DNA of 64,000 nucleotides from Sinorhizobium saheli (GCF_001651875.1 NZ_LNQB01000066.1:1-64000); one strand, 5' to 3'; counted from the first letter of the stretch, positions 1-10,097 are shown. The notes: generated by a model from the sequence alone, not told the origin. Numbers and translations are program-made.

Positions 1-96
1 CGAGGAGCAAGACCGAACCCGGCGAACAAGGAGGAACTCCTCATACGCAGGGGCTTGACGGCGAAAGCCTCATGTGAGGGGGCGGCCTGTGAAGGA
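1..96. other. Left edge, no gene assigned
   Basis: I see no supportable coding start, RNA or palindrome in this short edge. It lies just past the stop codon of the ghrA-like gene. It may hold that operon's 3' untranslated end, but I see no clear terminator. Confidence 0.4.
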
Positions 97-1062
97 TCAG
101 TAGCCGGCTATCTTGTCCACCACATGCTCCAGCGGCAGCCCGCTCTCGAACCGGCCGATCTGATGCTCGACATGGGCAAACAGCGCCTTGACGTCCGAAG
201 CGGCGGCGACGTGCGGGGTCACGTAGACATTCGGCATGTCCCAGAAGCGGCTTTCGGGCGAGAGCGGCTCCTCTTCGAAGACGTCGAGCGAGGCGGCGGC
301 GAGCACGCCGGAATCGAGGCAGTCGAGAATGCCGGCCTCCACCTGGCTGCCGCCGCGGCCGGCATTGATGAAGACCGGCGCGCCGAAGGGCCCCCTGCGG
401 CTCAGCTTGGCGAAAAGGTCGGCGTTGAAGATGCCTCTCGTTTCGGCCGTCAGCGGCAGCAGGCCGACGAGGAAGTCCGTCCTTGCAAGAACTGCGTCCA
501 GGCCGGCGGCGTCATAGGTCTCGATACCTTTGACGTCGCGCTTCGTGCGCGACCAGCCGATCACCTTGAAGCCCATCGTCGCGAGCTTGCGGGCGGCGTC
601 CTGGCCGAGCACGCCCATGCCCATGATGCCGACGGTGACGTCGGCCGCCTCCGGCTGGATGAGGTCGCGCCACTCGTGTTTCCGCGCCAGTGCCTCATAG
701 GCGCGGTGCTGGCGCAGATGCAGGAGGCATTGCATCACCACCCACTCGCTCATGCGCGTGGTCAGCGAGCGGTCGACGAAGCGCACCAGCGGCACCTCGG
801 GAAGCCCCGGCAGCGTCAGCACATGGTCGACGCCGGCGCCGCCGGAAAAGACCACCTCGAGGTCCGGAGCGCGCGAAAAGAGGTCGGGGGCGGGTTTCCA
901 GACCACCGCATAGGCGATGCCGGAAAGATCGCGTCGCTCATGCGCGGCATCGGCAAGATTGATGACCTCACGATCGGGAAAGGCGCCGGCAAGGGCCGCT
1001 TCGACCTCCTCCGGGATGAATTTCAGATCGACGATGACGGGGCTCTTGGCGGGCATGGGCAA
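97..1062 (-). CDS. ghrA: GhrA-like glyoxylate/hydroxypyruvate reductase
   Basis: This 321-residue protein belongs to the D-isomer-specific 2-hydroxyacid dehydrogenases, NAD(P)H-dependent enzymes that reduce glyoxylate or hydroxypyruvate in the cytoplasm. The nucleotide-binding motif GMGVLG is at residues 148-153. The catalytic triad is visible as Arg236 (NAGRG), Glu265 (DVFEEEPL) and His284 (TPHVAAASD). The sequence, including the C-terminal end in GY, resembles E. coli GhrA more than GhrB or SerA. The start codon lies only 15 bp after the yejF stop, so it is probably the last gene of the yej operon. An in-frame ATG two codons downstream is an alternative start. Substrate preference is inferred from the family only. 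Confidence 0.88.
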   Translation of the reverse strand: MPMPAKSPVIVDLKFIPEEVEAALAGAFPDREVINLADAAHERRDLSGIAYAVVWKPAPDLFSRAPDLEVVFSGGAGVDHVLTLPGLPEVPLVRFVDRSLTTRMSEWVVMQCLLHLRQHRAYEALARKHEWRDLIQPEAADVTVGIMGMGVLGQDAARKLATMGFKVIGWSRTKRDVKGIETYDAAGLDAVLARTDFLVGLLPLTAETRGIFNADLFAKLSRRGPFGAPVFINAGRGGSQVEAGILDCLDSGVLAAASLDVFEEEPLSPESRFWDMPNVYVTPHVAAASDVKALFAHVEHQIGRFESGLPLEHVVDKIAGY

Positions 1063-1077
1063 CTCGGTGTGGGGACT

Positions 1078-2706
1078 CTATTGACGGACGGCCGCCAGGT
1101 TGACGGCCTCGAGATTGAAGGCGGCGGCCATCAGCGCCCTCGTATAGTCTTCGGCGGGCGCGTTGAAGATGCGCTCGGCCGGACCCTGCTCGACCACCTT
1201 GCCGTGCCGCATGACGATGATCTCGTTGGCGAGCGCCCGCACGACCTTCAGGTCATGGCTGATGAACAGATAGGCGAGATTGTGCTTGCGCTGCAGGTCG
1301 CGCAAGAGATCGACCACCTGCGCCTGCACGCTCATGTCGAGCGCCGAGGTCGGCTCGTCGAGCATGACGAATTGCGGCTTCAGGACCATCGCCCGCGCGA
1401 TCGCGATGCGCTGGCGCTGGCCGCCGGAGAATTCGTGCGGATAGCGCCAGCGGGTGGCCGGATCGAGCCCGACCTCCTGCAGCGCGGCGGCAACGCGGGC
1501 GTCGCGCTCGTCGTCGGAAAGCGCCCTCTCGTGGATCTTCAGGCCTTCGCCGACAATGTCGGCGATCGACATGCGGGGACTGAGGGAGCCGTAGGGATCC
1601 TGGAAGACCACCTGCATCCGGTTGCGGAGCGGCCGCATTTCCCGGAAGCTGTAGGCGTCGATGTTCTGGCCGACGAAGGCGATCCGGCCTTTGGACGAGA
1701 TCAGCCGCGTCAGCGCCAGGCCGAGCGTCGTCTTGCCGGAACCGGATTCGCCGACGACGCCGAGCGTCTGGCCGGCGCGCAGCGTCAGGTCGACACCGTC
1801 GACCGCCTTCACGTGATCGACGACGCGGCGCAGGAACCCGGCCTTGATCGGGAACCAGACCTTCATCTCCTTCGCTTCGATGACGACCGGCTTCGATGCG
1901 TCCGACGGCGGCGGCTCGCCCTTGGGTTCGGCGGCAAGCAGGTGGCGCGTATAGGCGTGTTGCGGATTGGCGAAGATCTCGGCGGTCGGCCCTGCTTCGA
2001 CGATCCTGCCCTTGGTCATGACGCAGACGCGGTCGGCGATCTTGCGGACGATGCCGAGGTCGTGGGTGATGAACAGCATGGACATGCCGTGCTGGTCCTT
2101 GAGCGATTTCAGGAGCTCGAGGATCTGCGCCTGCACGGTCACGTCGAGCGCCGTCGTCGGCTCGTCGGCGATCAGGAGCTCCGGCCGGTTGGCCAGCGCC
2201 ATGGCGATCATCACGCGCTGGCGCTGGCCGCCGGAAAGCTGGTGCGGATAGGCGCCGAGACGCTTCTCCGCCTCGCGGATGCCGACCTGGTCGAGGAGTT
2301 CCAGCGTTCGCGCGCGGGCGGCCGCGCCCGTCACGTCCTGATGCAGTTCGAGGATCTCGCCGATCTGCTGCTCGATCGTGTGCAGCGGGTTGAGCGAGGT
2401 CATCGGCTCCTGGAAGATCATGGTGATGTCGTTGCCGCGGACGTGCCGCAACTCCTCGTCGCTCGCCTTCAACAGGTCCTTGCCGTTGAAGAAGATCTCG
2501 CCGCTTGGATGGCTCGCGGCCGGATAGGGCAGGAGCTTCAGGATCGAGTTGGCCGAGACCGACTTGCCGGAGCCCGATTCGCCGACGAGCGCGACGGTCT
2601 CGCCGCGCCTGATGTCGAAGGAAATATGGTCGACGGCGACGGAGGTTTCGCCGCCCTGATGGAAGGCGACGGAGAGATCGCGAACGGAGAGGAGGCTGTC
2701 TGTCAT
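1078..2706 (-). CDS. yejF: Peptide ABC transporter ATPase with two fused nucleotide-binding domains (YejF)
   Basis: This 542-residue protein carries two complete ABC ATPase domains of the DppD and DppF type in one chain, as in E. coli YejF. The first has Walker A GESGSGKS at about 42-49, LSGGQ at 157-161 and a DEP Walker B near 181. The second has Walker A at about 319-326, FSGGQ near 426-430 and LDEP near 449. Each domain ends in the usual oligopeptide-type tail. It would power import of peptides through YejB/YejE; in enterobacteria this system also takes up microcin C. The open frame runs far upstream, but the chosen ATG sits 8 bp after the yejE stop, and the upstream extension is antisense-like, arginine-rich noise inside yejE. 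Confidence 0.93.
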   Translation of the reverse strand: MTDSLLSVRDLSVAFHQGGETSVAVDHISFDIRRGETVALVGESGSGKSVSANSILKLLPYPAASHPSGEIFFNGKDLLKASDEELRHVRGNDITMIFQEPMTSLNPLHTIEQQIGEILELHQDVTGAAARARTLELLDQVGIREAEKRLGAYPHQLSGGQRQRVMIAMALANRPELLIADEPTTALDVTVQAQILELLKSLKDQHGMSMLFITHDLGIVRKIADRVCVMTKGRIVEAGPTAEIFANPQHAYTRHLLAAEPKGEPPPSDASKPVVIEAKEMKVWFPIKAGFLRRVVDHVKAVDGVDLTLRAGQTLGVVGESGSGKTTLGLALTRLISSKGRIAFVGQNIDAYSFREMRPLRNRMQVVFQDPYGSLSPRMSIADIVGEGLKIHERALSDDERDARVAAALQEVGLDPATRWRYPHEFSGGQRQRIAIARAMVLKPQFVMLDEPTSALDMSVQAQVVDLLRDLQRKHNLAYLFISHDLKVVRALANEIIVMRHGKVVEQGPAERIFNAPAEDYTRALMAAAFNLEAVNLAAVRQ

Positions 2707-2714
2707 CGTCGCGC

Positions 2715-3848
2715 TCACCGGAACGTCTTTCTCGGGTCGAAGGCGTCGCGCGTCGCTTCGCCGACGAAGATCAGGAGCGACAGCATGACCGACATTGCCG
2801 TGAAGGCTGTGAGCCCCAGCCAGGGCGCCTGGAGGTTCGACTTGCCCTGGGCGATCATCTCGCCGAGCGAGGGCGATCCAGGCGGCATGCCGAAGCCGAG
2901 GAAGTCGAGCGAGGTGAGCGTGGTGATCGAGCCCGAAAGGATGAAGGGCAGGAAGGTGAGGGTGGCGACCATCGCGTTCGGCAGGAGGTGGCGGTACATG
3001 ATCGTGCCGTTGCCGACGCCGAGCGCGCGGGCCGCGTTGACGTATTCGAAGTTCCGCGCCCTTAGAAATTCGGCACGGACGACGGCGACGAAGCCGACCC
3101 AGGAAAAGAGCAGCATGATGCCGAGGAGGATGAAGAAGCCGGGCGGCAGGATGGCGGCGATGATGAGCAGGATGTAAAGCACCGGCATCGACGACCAGAT
3201 CTCGATGAAGCGCTGGAGAAGCAGGTCGGTCCAGCCGCCGAAATAGCCCTGCACCGCGCCGGCCGAAACGCCGATCAGCGCGGAGGCGATCGTCAGCGCC
3301 AGGCCGAACAGGACGGAGATGCGGAAGCCGTAGATCATCCGCGCCATCACGTCGCGCGCCTGGTCGTCCGTGCCGAGCCAGTTGAGGTTGCCGAGGATGC
3401 ATCCGGGATCGGCGGCGCCTTTCGGATAGGCGGAGCAGCGCTCCTCCTTGCTCATCAGCCAGAAGGGCGGCGTCGGGGCCGAATGCGGGATATTGGAGTT
3501 GACAGTCTGGTAGGAATAACGGATCGGCGGCCAGATCATCCAGCCGTTCGCCTCGATCTCATCGCGGATGAAGTCGGAGCGGAAGTCGGTTTCGGCCAGG
3601 AAGCCGCCGAACTTCTCTTCCGGGTAATCGACGAGCACCGGATAGAGGATTTCGCCCTTGTAGGAGGCGATGATCGGCTTGTCGTTGGCGATGAATTCCG
3701 CGCAAAGGCTGAGGCCGAAAAGGACCAGGAAGAGCCAGAACGACCAGTAGCCGCGGCGGTTGGCCTTGAAATTCTGCCAGCGCCGCCGGCCGATCGGCGT
3801 CAGCCAGCCCTTTTCCGGGGCGCCGGCATAGGTCGCGACGGTGCTCAT
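2715..3848 (-). CDS. yejE: Peptide ABC transporter permease YejE
   Basis: This 377-residue inner-membrane permease of the DppC/OppC family has one membrane helix near residues 33-52, a long periplasmic insert with several aromatic residues, and then the permease core with about five helices. The EAA-loop region is recognisable around EFLRARNFEYVNAARALGVG. The long insert after the first helix is typical of YejE and distinguishes it from DppC. It would form a heterodimer with YejB and couple to YejF. Its start codon overlaps the yejB stop by one base (TGATG), which implies translational coupling. Confidence 0.93.
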   Translation of the reverse strand: MSTVATYAGAPEKGWLTPIGRRRWQNFKANRRGYWSFWLFLVLFGLSLCAEFIANDKPIIASYKGEILYPVLVDYPEEKFGGFLAETDFRSDFIRDEIEANGWMIWPPIRYSYQTVNSNIPHSAPTPPFWLMSKEERCSAYPKGAADPGCILGNLNWLGTDDQARDVMARMIYGFRISVLFGLALTIASALIGVSAGAVQGYFGGWTDLLLQRFIEIWSSMPVLYILLIIAAILPPGFFILLGIMLLFSWVGFVAVVRAEFLRARNFEYVNAARALGVGNGTIMYRHLLPNAMVATLTFLPFILSGSITTLTSLDFLGFGMPPGSPSLGEMIAQGKSNLQAPWLGLTAFTAMSVMLSLLIFVGEATRDAFDPRKTFR

Positions 3849-4927
3849 CAGACGTCCCTCCGCTCGAAGTCGATGCGGGGGTCGACCCAGGTATAGATGA
3901 GGTCCGAGACGAGGCTCACGAAAAGACCCATCAGCGAGAAGATGTAGAGCGTCGCGAAGACGATCGGATAGTCGCGCTTGACGACCGCGTCATAGCCGAG
4001 CCGCCCGAGCCCATCGAGGGAGAAGATGTATTCGATCAACAGCGAGCCGGTGAAGAAGGCGGAGATGAAGGCGCCGGGAAAGCCGGCGATGACGATCAGC
4101 ATGGCGTTGCGGAAGACGTGGCCGTAGAGCACCCGCCGTTCGCTGAGGCCTTTCGCGCGCGCCGTCGTGACGTATTGCTTCTTGATCTCGTCGATGAAGG
4201 AGTTCTTGGTGAGCAGCGTCGTCGTCGCGAAGGCCGAGAGCAGGAGCGTGATCAGCGGCAGCGTCATGTGCCAGAAATAATCGAGGATCTTCTGCCACCA
4301 GGGCAGGTCGTAGAAATTGTCCGAGACGAGGCCGCGCAGGGGGAACCAGTCGAAGAAGGAGCCGCCGGCGAAGAGCACGATCAGCAGGATGGCGAAGAGG
4401 AAGCTCGGCACGGCATAGCCGATGACGATCACGCCGGACGTCCAGACGTCGAAGGTCGAGCCGTCGGAGACGGCCTTCTTGATGCCGAGCGGAATCGAGA
4501 TGGCGTAGGAGAAGATGAGGATCCAGACCCCGAGCGAGATCGACACCGGCATCTTCTCGATGATGAGGTCGATCACCGAGGTGTTGCGGAAGAAGCTCTC
4601 GCCGAAATCGAAGCGGATATAGTTCCACATCATCGTCAGGAAGCGCTCGAGCGGCGGCTTGTCGAAGCCGAACTGCTTCTCGAGCTTGGCGATGAATTCC
4701 GGATCGAGCCCTTGAGCGCCGCGATACTGCCCGCCCTCGCCGCCCCCCTGCAGGAGATCACCGCCAGTGCCGGAAAGCCGGTCGGAGCCGGCGGCGTTGG
4801 TAAGGTCGGCGATCACCTGTTCAACCGGCCCGCCCGGCGCGAACTGCACGACGGCAAAGGAGATCGCCATGATGCCGACGATCGTCGGGATCATCAGCAG
4901 CAGCCGGCGCAGGATATAGGCACCCAT
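3848..4927 (-). CDS. yejB: Peptide ABC transporter permease YejB
   Basis: This 359-residue permease belongs to the DppB/OppB family. It starts with the usual amphipathic [15 protein letters not shown] helix, followed by a periplasmic stretch rich in Gly and Asp and then five further membrane helices. The EAA-type loop is near [21 protein letters not shown]. An in-frame start 45 bp upstream (4972) would add 15 charged residues before this canonical N-terminus, so I prefer the ATG at 4927. It lies about 177 bp after yejA, with a weak GC-rich hairpin near 5022-5042 between the two genes. Confidence 0.92.
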   Translation of the reverse strand: MGAYILRRLLLMIPTIVGIMAISFAVVQFAPGGPVEQVIADLTNAAGSDRLSGTGGDLLQGGGEGGQYRGAQGLDPEFIAKLEKQFGFDKPPLERFLTMMWNYIRFDFGESFFRNTSVIDLIIEKMPVSISLGVWILIFSYAISIPLGIKKAVSDGSTFDVWTSGVIVIGYAVPSFLFAILLIVLFAGGSFFDWFPLRGLVSDNFYDLPWWQKILDYFWHMTLPLITLLLSAFATTTLLTKNSFIDEIKKQYVTTARAKGLSERRVLYGHVFRNAMLIVIAGFPGAFISAFFTGSLLIEYIFSLDGLGRLGYDAVVKRDYPIVFATLYIFSLMGLFVSLVSDLIYTWVDPRIDFERRDV

Positions 4928-5104
4928 CAGGCGAACCTCTGGATCGACGTGTTGCCGGCGAACCGGACCCACGAAGCGTCGGCATGCCCTTTATCGTGTT
5001 TCAATACCTGCATCTCCCGTCGGCTGCGGCCTCCGCGGAGCCTTTCGTGTTTCGTGATTCGCTTCCCGCATTTGGATTCGAGACGCCGCCCAAGCGCAAG
5101 GGCT

Positions 5105-6955
5105 TCATTTGGCTGCTGCCTTCGTCGACCACCAGATCGTCGGAAAACCGGTGGAATACTCGGGCAACGTCTCCGGCCGGGCAATTGTGTTCCAATAGGC
5201 TAGACGACCATATCGGGCGGTGTAACTCGGAACGACCAACTGGTAGGCAAGGAGCACACGATCGAGAGCCTTCGTTGCTGCAACGAGATCGTCGCGATCT
5301 TTGGCGAAGATGACCTTGTTGATCAAGGCATCGATTCCCGGATCGCTGATACCCGAATAGTTCTGTGAGCCCTCGCGCTTGGCGGCCTCCGAGCCCCAGT
5401 ACTCGGCCTGCTCGTTGCCCGGGCTGATCGATTGTCCCCATCCAAGATAGAGGACGTCGAAATCGCGCGAACGCCATCGATTGGTGTATTGCGAAGAATC
5501 AACCGTTCGCACGGCAGCGTTGATTCCAATCTTCTTCAGGTTCTGAGTGAAGGGCAACGCGACGCGTTCGATCGTCGGTCCGTCGAGAAGTATCTCGAAA
5601 CCGAATGGTTCGCCCGTCTTGACGTTGATCATCCGGTTGTCGCGCAGTTCGTAGCCGGCTTCCTTGAACAAGGCGATCGCCTTGCGCAGGTTGTCGCGCA
5701 GCTTCTTCGGATCCCCATTGACGGGATTCTTGTATTCCGTCGTGAAAACTTCAGGCGGTATCTTGTCTTTGACTTCGTTCAGGATTTCCAGTTCCCGGCC
5801 TTGGGGGAGACCGTGCGAGGCAAGCTCGGAACCGTAAAAGAAGCTGTCGATCCGCGTATACTCGTTATAGAAGATCGTGCGCTGCAGTTCCTCGAAGTCG
5901 AAGGCATAATTGATTGCCCGGCGTATGCGGATGTCCTGAAATTTCGGTCGGCGCAGATTGAAGATGAAGCCCACGAGTACGCCGCTGTCGCGATAGTCGT
6001 TCTCGAGTTTCTCGCGCTTGATGCGCCCATCCTTGACGGCTGGGAAATCGTAGGCGGTGGCCCAGCGGCGGGCCGAGTTCTCCGACCAGAAGTCGGCATT
6101 TCCCGACCGGAATGCCTCGAATGCGACGTCGAGGTCGGCGAAGTAGGTGTAGGTTATGGCGCCGAAGTTGTGGCTGCCGACATTCACGTTGAGGTCCTTG
6201 CCCCAATAATCGTCTCGCAGTTCGTAGCGCAAGGTCGAACCGGGCGAGACTCGCGTCAGCTTATAAGGCCCCGACCCCATGGGAACTTCCAACGTCGTCT
6301 TGCTGATGTCGCGCTCTTTGCCGTCGGCCGTCGTGCCTTCCCACCAATGCTTCGGCACGACCACGAGTTCGCCGACGATCCGCGGGAGTTCACGGTTGTT
6401 CTTCTCGTCGAACGTGAACGTGACTTCGCGGTCGCCCGTCTTTTCCGCCTTGATGACGTGCTGATAATAGAATTGCCGCTGCGGGTCGTGTTCCTTCGCC
6501 TTGTCGAAGCTGAAGACGACATCTTCCGGTGTCACGGGCTTCCCGTCGGCCCATTTTGCTTCGGGCCGCAGCCGGAACTTCGCGAAGGCCATGTCATCGG
6601 GAAAGGCGACCGCCTCCGCCAGCAATCCGTAATCGGTGCCGAGTTCGTCGAGAGCGCGCGTGAGCAGAGTCTCGAACACGAATGGGGTTCCGGCGGCGAG
6701 CTCACCCTTGGCGAGGAGGGGGTTCAATGTATCGAAAGTACCCATCGCGGTGAGTCGGAGCTCGCCGCCCTTGGGCGCCTCGGGATTGACGTAGTCGAAC
6801 CGGGAAAAACCTTCCTCGTATTTCGGTGCGCCGAACATCGAAACGCCGTTGCGCCACTCCAAGTCCTGGCCGGCGGCGAACGAGGGAAAGAAGAGGCTCA
6901 ACGCCAGCAGCGCACCGATCAGTTTGCCTTCCTTCCTTGCACTACCATGCCGCAT
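5105..6955 (-). CDS. yejA: Periplasmic peptide-binding protein YejA
   Basis: This 616-residue extracellular solute-binding protein belongs to family 5 (DppA/OppA type). An N-terminal signal peptide with a hydrophobic core (LIGALLALSLFFPSF) ends in FAAGQ, predicting cleavage near residue 28-30. The mature start, with a GVSMFGAPKYEEGFSRFDYVNPEAP-like segment, and the TFDTLNPLLAKGELA motif are characteristic of YejA-type binders. It delivers oligopeptides to YejBEF. Its codon use looks slightly less GC-extreme than its neighbours. It is the first gene of the operon, divergent from mepA with about 200 bp between start codons that must hold both promoters. Confidence 0.92.
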   Translation of the reverse strand: MRHGSARKEGKLIGALLALSLFFPSFAAGQDLEWRNGVSMFGAPKYEEGFSRFDYVNPEAPKGGELRLTAMGTFDTLNPLLAKGELAAGTPFVFETLLTRALDELGTDYGLLAEAVAFPDDMAFAKFRLRPEAKWADGKPVTPEDVVFSFDKAKEHDPQRQFYYQHVIKAEKTGDREVTFTFDEKNNRELPRIVGELVVVPKHWWEGTTADGKERDISKTTLEVPMGSGPYKLTRVSPGSTLRYELRDDYWGKDLNVNVGSHNFGAITYTYFADLDVAFEAFRSGNADFWSENSARRWATAYDFPAVKDGRIKREKLENDYRDSGVLVGFIFNLRRPKFQDIRIRRAINYAFDFEELQRTIFYNEYTRIDSFFYGSELASHGLPQGRELEILNEVKDKIPPEVFTTEYKNPVNGDPKKLRDNLRKAIALFKEAGYELRDNRMINVKTGEPFGFEILLDGPTIERVALPFTQNLKKIGINAAVRTVDSSQYTNRWRSRDFDVLYLGWGQSISPGNEQAEYWGSEAAKREGSQNYSGISDPGIDALINKVIFAKDRDDLVAATKALDRVLLAYQLVVPSYTARYGRLAYWNTIARPETLPEYSTGFPTIWWSTKAAAK

Positions 6956-7153
6956 GCCAGTCGCTTCTCCCTGCTTTAGGATGATCCTTCGGATGAGAAT
7001 AGGCGAAATCAGGGCAATTGACAGGGCTTGCCCAAAATCAGGCGAAATTTTTCAGTCACATCCGGGCGAGTCGCAAGGCTGATGCAACCGCCGCGAATCA
7101 GGATAGGAGAGGGCGGCGGCTCTGGCCGCGCGTCACAGCTCGAGGGGAGTGGA

Positions 7154-8209
7154 ATGGCATCTTTCAGGCGTGCTGCGCCAAGGCGTTGCAGTTCGGCGTT
7201 GTTGGCGCTGGTCATCGGCGCGGGCCTGCTGTCGGCGGACGCGCGTGCGGCCGACACGACGCCCGCCAAGGCGCTTTTCGGCGCCAAGGCGCTGCCCGTG
7301 CAGTCGGCCCCGACCTCCTACGGTTTTTATTCCAAGGGGTGCCTTGCCGGCGGCGTCGCCATCCCGACCGACGGGCCGACCTGGCAGGCGATGCGCCTGT
7401 CGCGCAATCGCCGCTGGGGCCATCCGGAAATGATCGCGCTGATCGAGCGCCTCTCCCATGACGCGGCCGACAAGATCGGCTGGCCGGGGCTTCTGCTCGG
7501 CGATATCTCCCAGCCGCGCGGCGGCCCGATGCTTTCCGGCCACGCCTCGCACCAGATCGGGCTCGATGCCGACATCTGGCTGACGCCGATGCCGAAGCGG
7601 ACGCTGAGCTACGAGGAGCGGGAGACGATCTCCGCGACCTCGATGCTGGACAAGAGCAAGTTCCTGACGATCGACCGCTCCGTCTGGACGCCGGCGCACG
7701 CCCGGCTGATCATGCTGGCGGCGAGCTACCCTGAAGTCGAGCGCGTCTTCGTCAATCCGGCGATCAAGAAGAAGCTCTGCGACACCTGGCGCGGCGACCG
7801 CTCGGCGCTCGGCAAGGTCCGGCCGATCTATGGCCATGACTACCATTTTCATGTCCGCATCAAATGCCCGGCGGGCTCTGCCGGCTGCAAGGACCAGGCG
7901 GCGGTGCCGGCCGGCGACGGCTGCGACAAGTCGCTCGCCTGGTGGTTCACGGACGAGCCCTGGGCAAAGCCGAAAACGCCCAAAAAGCCCGTGAAGCCGA
8001 AATTCGCGACGCTTGCCGATCTGCCGAAGGCCTGCGCCGTGGTGCTGAACGGCCCGGCGGCCTCCGAACAGCAGGCGACCTACGGCACGGCCTATACTCA
8101 GCCGGCGGCAATCCCGGCCGCTGCGACCAGCGTCGAGGCCGTGATCGGCGCGGCGGAGACGCCGCTCGCAGACGTCCCGGTCCCGTCGCCGCGGCCGGCG
8201 CTGCAGTAG
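7154..8209 (+). CDS. mepA: Penicillin-insensitive murein endopeptidase MepA
   Basis: This periplasmic zinc peptidase of the LAS/MepA family cleaves D-alanyl-meso-diaminopimelate cross-links in peptidoglycan. The 351-residue form chosen here starts at an ATG with a good ribosome site (GAGGGGAG four bases upstream). A signal peptide follows, with likely cleavage after ADARA near residue 32. Zinc ligands are visible as the H-x6-D pair His133/Asp140 (HQIGLDAD) and the histidines of HDYHFH at 228-233. Cysteine pairs typical of the family (GCLAGG, CDTW, KCPAG, GCDK) are also present. The C-terminal Pro/Lys-rich tail after residue about 280 is longer than in E. coli. The frame is open 42 codons further upstream, but that part has no signal-peptide character. 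Confidence 0.93.
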   Translation: MASFRRAAPRRCSSALLALVIGAGLLSADARAADTTPAKALFGAKALPVQSAPTSYGFYSKGCLAGGVAIPTDGPTWQAMRLSRNRRWGHPEMIALIERLSHDAADKIGWPGLLLGDISQPRGGPMLSGHASHQIGLDADIWLTPMPKRTLSYEERETISATSMLDKSKFLTIDRSVWTPAHARLIMLAASYPEVERVFVNPAIKKKLCDTWRGDRSALGKVRPIYGHDYHFHVRIKCPAGSAGCKDQAAVPAGDGCDKSLAWWFTDEPWAKPKTPKKPVKPKFATLADLPKACAVVLNGPAASEQQATYGTAYTQPAAIPAAATSVEAVIGAAETPLADVPVPSPRPALQ

Positions 8210-8228
8210 ACCGGAAAGCCCTCGAGCG

Positions 8229-8261
8229 GGATGCGCTCACATGCGTTCGCGCCACCGCTCT
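8229..8261. repeat. Dispersed 33-bp repeat, copy 1 (inverted relative to 52013-52045)
   Basis: These 33 bases are the exact reverse complement of 52013-52045, 44 kb away. The segment lies between mepA and mgsA, directly before a strong hairpin. It appears to be one module of an intergenic mosaic repeat, and the 15881-15940 region shares related sequence. Confidence 0.75.
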
Positions 8262-8263
8262 AT

Positions 8264-8304
8264 CACCTTGCCGACGGGACATCGGGCATCCCGTCGGCAA
8301 GGTG
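8264..8304. terminator. 16-bp perfect inverted repeat between mepA and mgsA
   Basis: The arms 8264-8279 and 8289-8304 are perfectly complementary over 16 bases around a 9-base loop. There is no T-run on either side, so this is either a processing or stabilising 3' hairpin for mepA mRNA or part of the neighbouring repeat, not a standard intrinsic terminator. Confidence 0.6.
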
Positions 8305-8461
8305 GCTCGCAGCAGCCCAAGGTGAAACATGATTGGATGCTGCGGTCCCGTTGCAATTTCACGACGCTCATGTATAGGGCATTCAAATCGATTTAAGTCG
8401 GTTCGGACGAGCGCGCCCAAAGCGCTCCATCGCGTCATGAACTCTTGCCGGGGGCTCCCGC

Positions 8462-8842
8462 ATGGCAGATCGCAAATGTCTCGCCCTGATCGCCCATGAT
8501 CAGAAGAAGGATGACCTTGCCGCCTTCGTTAAGGCGAACGAGGCGGTATTCGCCGGCTTGAAGATCGTCGCCACCGGAACGACCGGCGGGCGTGTCCTCG
8601 ACATCTGCCCCGGGCTCGACGTCACGCGGCTGAAAAGCGGGCCGCTCGGCGGCGACCAGCAGATCGGTGCGATGATCGCGACCGGCGACGTGGACTGCCT
8701 GATCTTCTTCGTCGACCCGCTGACACCCATGCCGCACGACGTCGACGTCAAGGCGCTGATGCGGCTTGCGATCGTCTACGACATTCCGATGGCGCTCAAC
8801 CGCGCCACCGCCGAAGAGTTGATCGCCTTCAGGCGCAGCTGA
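8462..8842 (+). CDS. mgsA: Methylglyoxal synthase
   Basis: This cytoplasmic enzyme converts dihydroxyacetone phosphate to methylglyoxal and phosphate, a bypass of lower glycolysis under phosphate limitation. The length of 126 residues is normal for the family. The phosphate-binding GTTGGR is at 39-44, the catalytic Asp65 lies in [10 protein letters not shown], and PHDVDVKAL supplies His92 and Asp95. It stands just upstream of glk, so two sugar-phosphate genes are neighbours. The spacing of about 125 bp, containing a palindromic repeat, makes co-transcription uncertain. Confidence 0.95.
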   Translation: MADRKCLALIAHDQKKDDLAAFVKANEAVFAGLKIVATGTTGGRVLDICPGLDVTRLKSGPLGGDQQIGAMIATGDVDCLIFFVDPLTPMPHDVDVKALMRLAIVYDIPMALNRATAEELIAFRRS

Positions 8843-8849
8843 TACACAT

Positions 8850-8937
8850 CTACGGCGCCCCTTGCGTCCTCAAACGCGCGACGGTCGCCGCAGCACCTTG
8901 AATTGCTGCATGTTTCGCCCCTTGAGGAAACATGCAG
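8850..8937. repeat. Two-hairpin rhizobial intergenic repeat (copy A)
   Basis: The first part is an imperfect stem (CTACGGCG with CGCCGCAG, inner GCGT with ACGC). The second is a perfect stem CTGCATGTTTC (8906-8916) with GAAACATGCAG (8927-8937) around a 10-base loop. The same two modules occur in reverse order between pit and the DUF1326 gene. The motif is familiar to me as a common rhizobial intergenic repeat; its function is unknown. Confidence 0.7.
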
Positions 8938-8968
8938 GAGGACACCCGCGACCAGGACGGATCTTGCC

Positions 8969-9988
8969 ATGCTCAATGCGAGTGATCAGAGCTTCCCCTT
9001 CCCGATATTGATCGGCGATATCGGCGGCACGAATGCCCGCTTCGCCTTGCTCGTCGACGCCGGTTCCGAACCGTTGCAGCTCCCGCCGATCAAGACGGGC
9101 GACTTCGCGACGATCGAGGAGGCGATGCGAAAAAGCATCCTCGACAAGACCGCCGTCGCGCCGCGTTCGGCCATCCTCGCCGTCGCCGGGCCGATCAAGG
9201 GCGACGAGATTCCGCTCACCAATGCCGGCTGGGTGATCCGGCCGAAGGACATGCTGGCAGGCCTCGGGCTCGAGGACGTGCTGGTCATCAACGATTTCGA
9301 GGCACAGGCGCTCGCCATCGCCGCGCCCGCCGACGAGGACCTCGTGCAGATCGGCGGCGGCAGCGTCCGGCCGCAGGCCTCGCGTGTCGTCCTCGGCCCC
9401 GGAACCGGGCTCGGCGTTGCCGGCCTGGTCTATGCGCAGCACACCTGGATTCCCGTGCCCGGCGAGGGCGGCCATGTCGATATCGGGCCGCGCACCGAGC
9501 GCGATTTCCGCATCTGGCCCTTCCTCGATCCGATCGAGGGGCGCATGGCGGGCGAGCAGATCCTCTGCGGCCGCGGCATCATGAATCTCTATCGCGCGGT
9601 CTGCGCCGCCGATGGCCTGGAGCCTGAGCTCAAGGATCAGGCGGAGGTGACGACAAGCGCGCTCTCGGGTGCCGATCCGGCAGCGGTCGAGACGGTGTCG
9701 CTCTTCGCAACCTATCTCGGGCGCGTTGCCGGCGACATGGCGCTCATCTTCATGGCGCGCGGCGGCGTGTTCCTCGCCGGCGGCATTTCGCAGAAGATCC
9801 TGCCGGCGCTGATGAAGCCGGAATTCCGCGCCGCCTTCGAGGACAAGGCGCCGCATTCGGCGCTGATGCGGACGATTCCGACCTTCGCCGTGATCCATCC
9901 GATGGCGGCGCTGTCCGGCCTCGCCGCCTTCGCGCGTGCGCCAAGGGCCTTCGGTGTTGCAACCGAGGGACGGCGCTGGAGAAGCTGA
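8969..9988 (+). CDS. glk: Glucokinase
   Basis: This 339-residue protein phosphorylates glucose to glucose-6-phosphate with ATP in the cytoplasm and belongs to the bacterial Glk family (not ROK). The phosphate motif [12 protein letters not shown] is at 14-25, the catalytic aspartate lies in VINDFEAQA, the adenosine-side motif is [11 protein letters not shown], and the glucose-binding [11 protein letters not shown] follows. An in-frame TTG start at 8903 would place the N-terminus inside the palindromic repeat, so the ATG at 8969 is preferred. Downstream is an ABC exporter gene on the same strand, about 110 bp away. Confidence 0.94.
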   Translation: MLNASDQSFPFPILIGDIGGTNARFALLVDAGSEPLQLPPIKTGDFATIEEAMRKSILDKTAVAPRSAILAVAGPIKGDEIPLTNAGWVIRPKDMLAGLGLEDVLVINDFEAQALAIAAPADEDLVQIGGGSVRPQASRVVLGPGTGLGVAGLVYAQHTWIPVPGEGGHVDIGPRTERDFRIWPFLDPIEGRMAGEQILCGRGIMNLYRAVCAADGLEPELKDQAEVTTSALSGADPAAVETVSLFATYLGRVAGDMALIFMARGGVFLAGGISQKILPALMKPEFRAAFEDKAPHSALMRTIPTFAVIHPMAALSGLAAFARAPRAFGVATEGRRWRS

Positions 9989-10097
9989 CGCGCCGTTTAC
10001 CGCAAAGACTCGCCAAAGCGGCTTCAAACCACTATAGAGCCCGACAGACGAGGCCGGGCATCCGGCTACAGGAGCGGGCTCAGGGAAGACGGGCTTA

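Noticed and set aside
55-3177. 1040-residue plus-strand open frame opposite the ghrA-yejF-yejE genes
   Set aside because: It is a frame-shadow caused by high GC content. It has no recognisable domain, is rich in Arg/Asp/His, and lies opposite well-supported yej genes.
8903-8968. Upstream start of glk within the palindromic repeat
   Set aside because: The extension is not conserved in glucokinases and translates the repeat hairpin.
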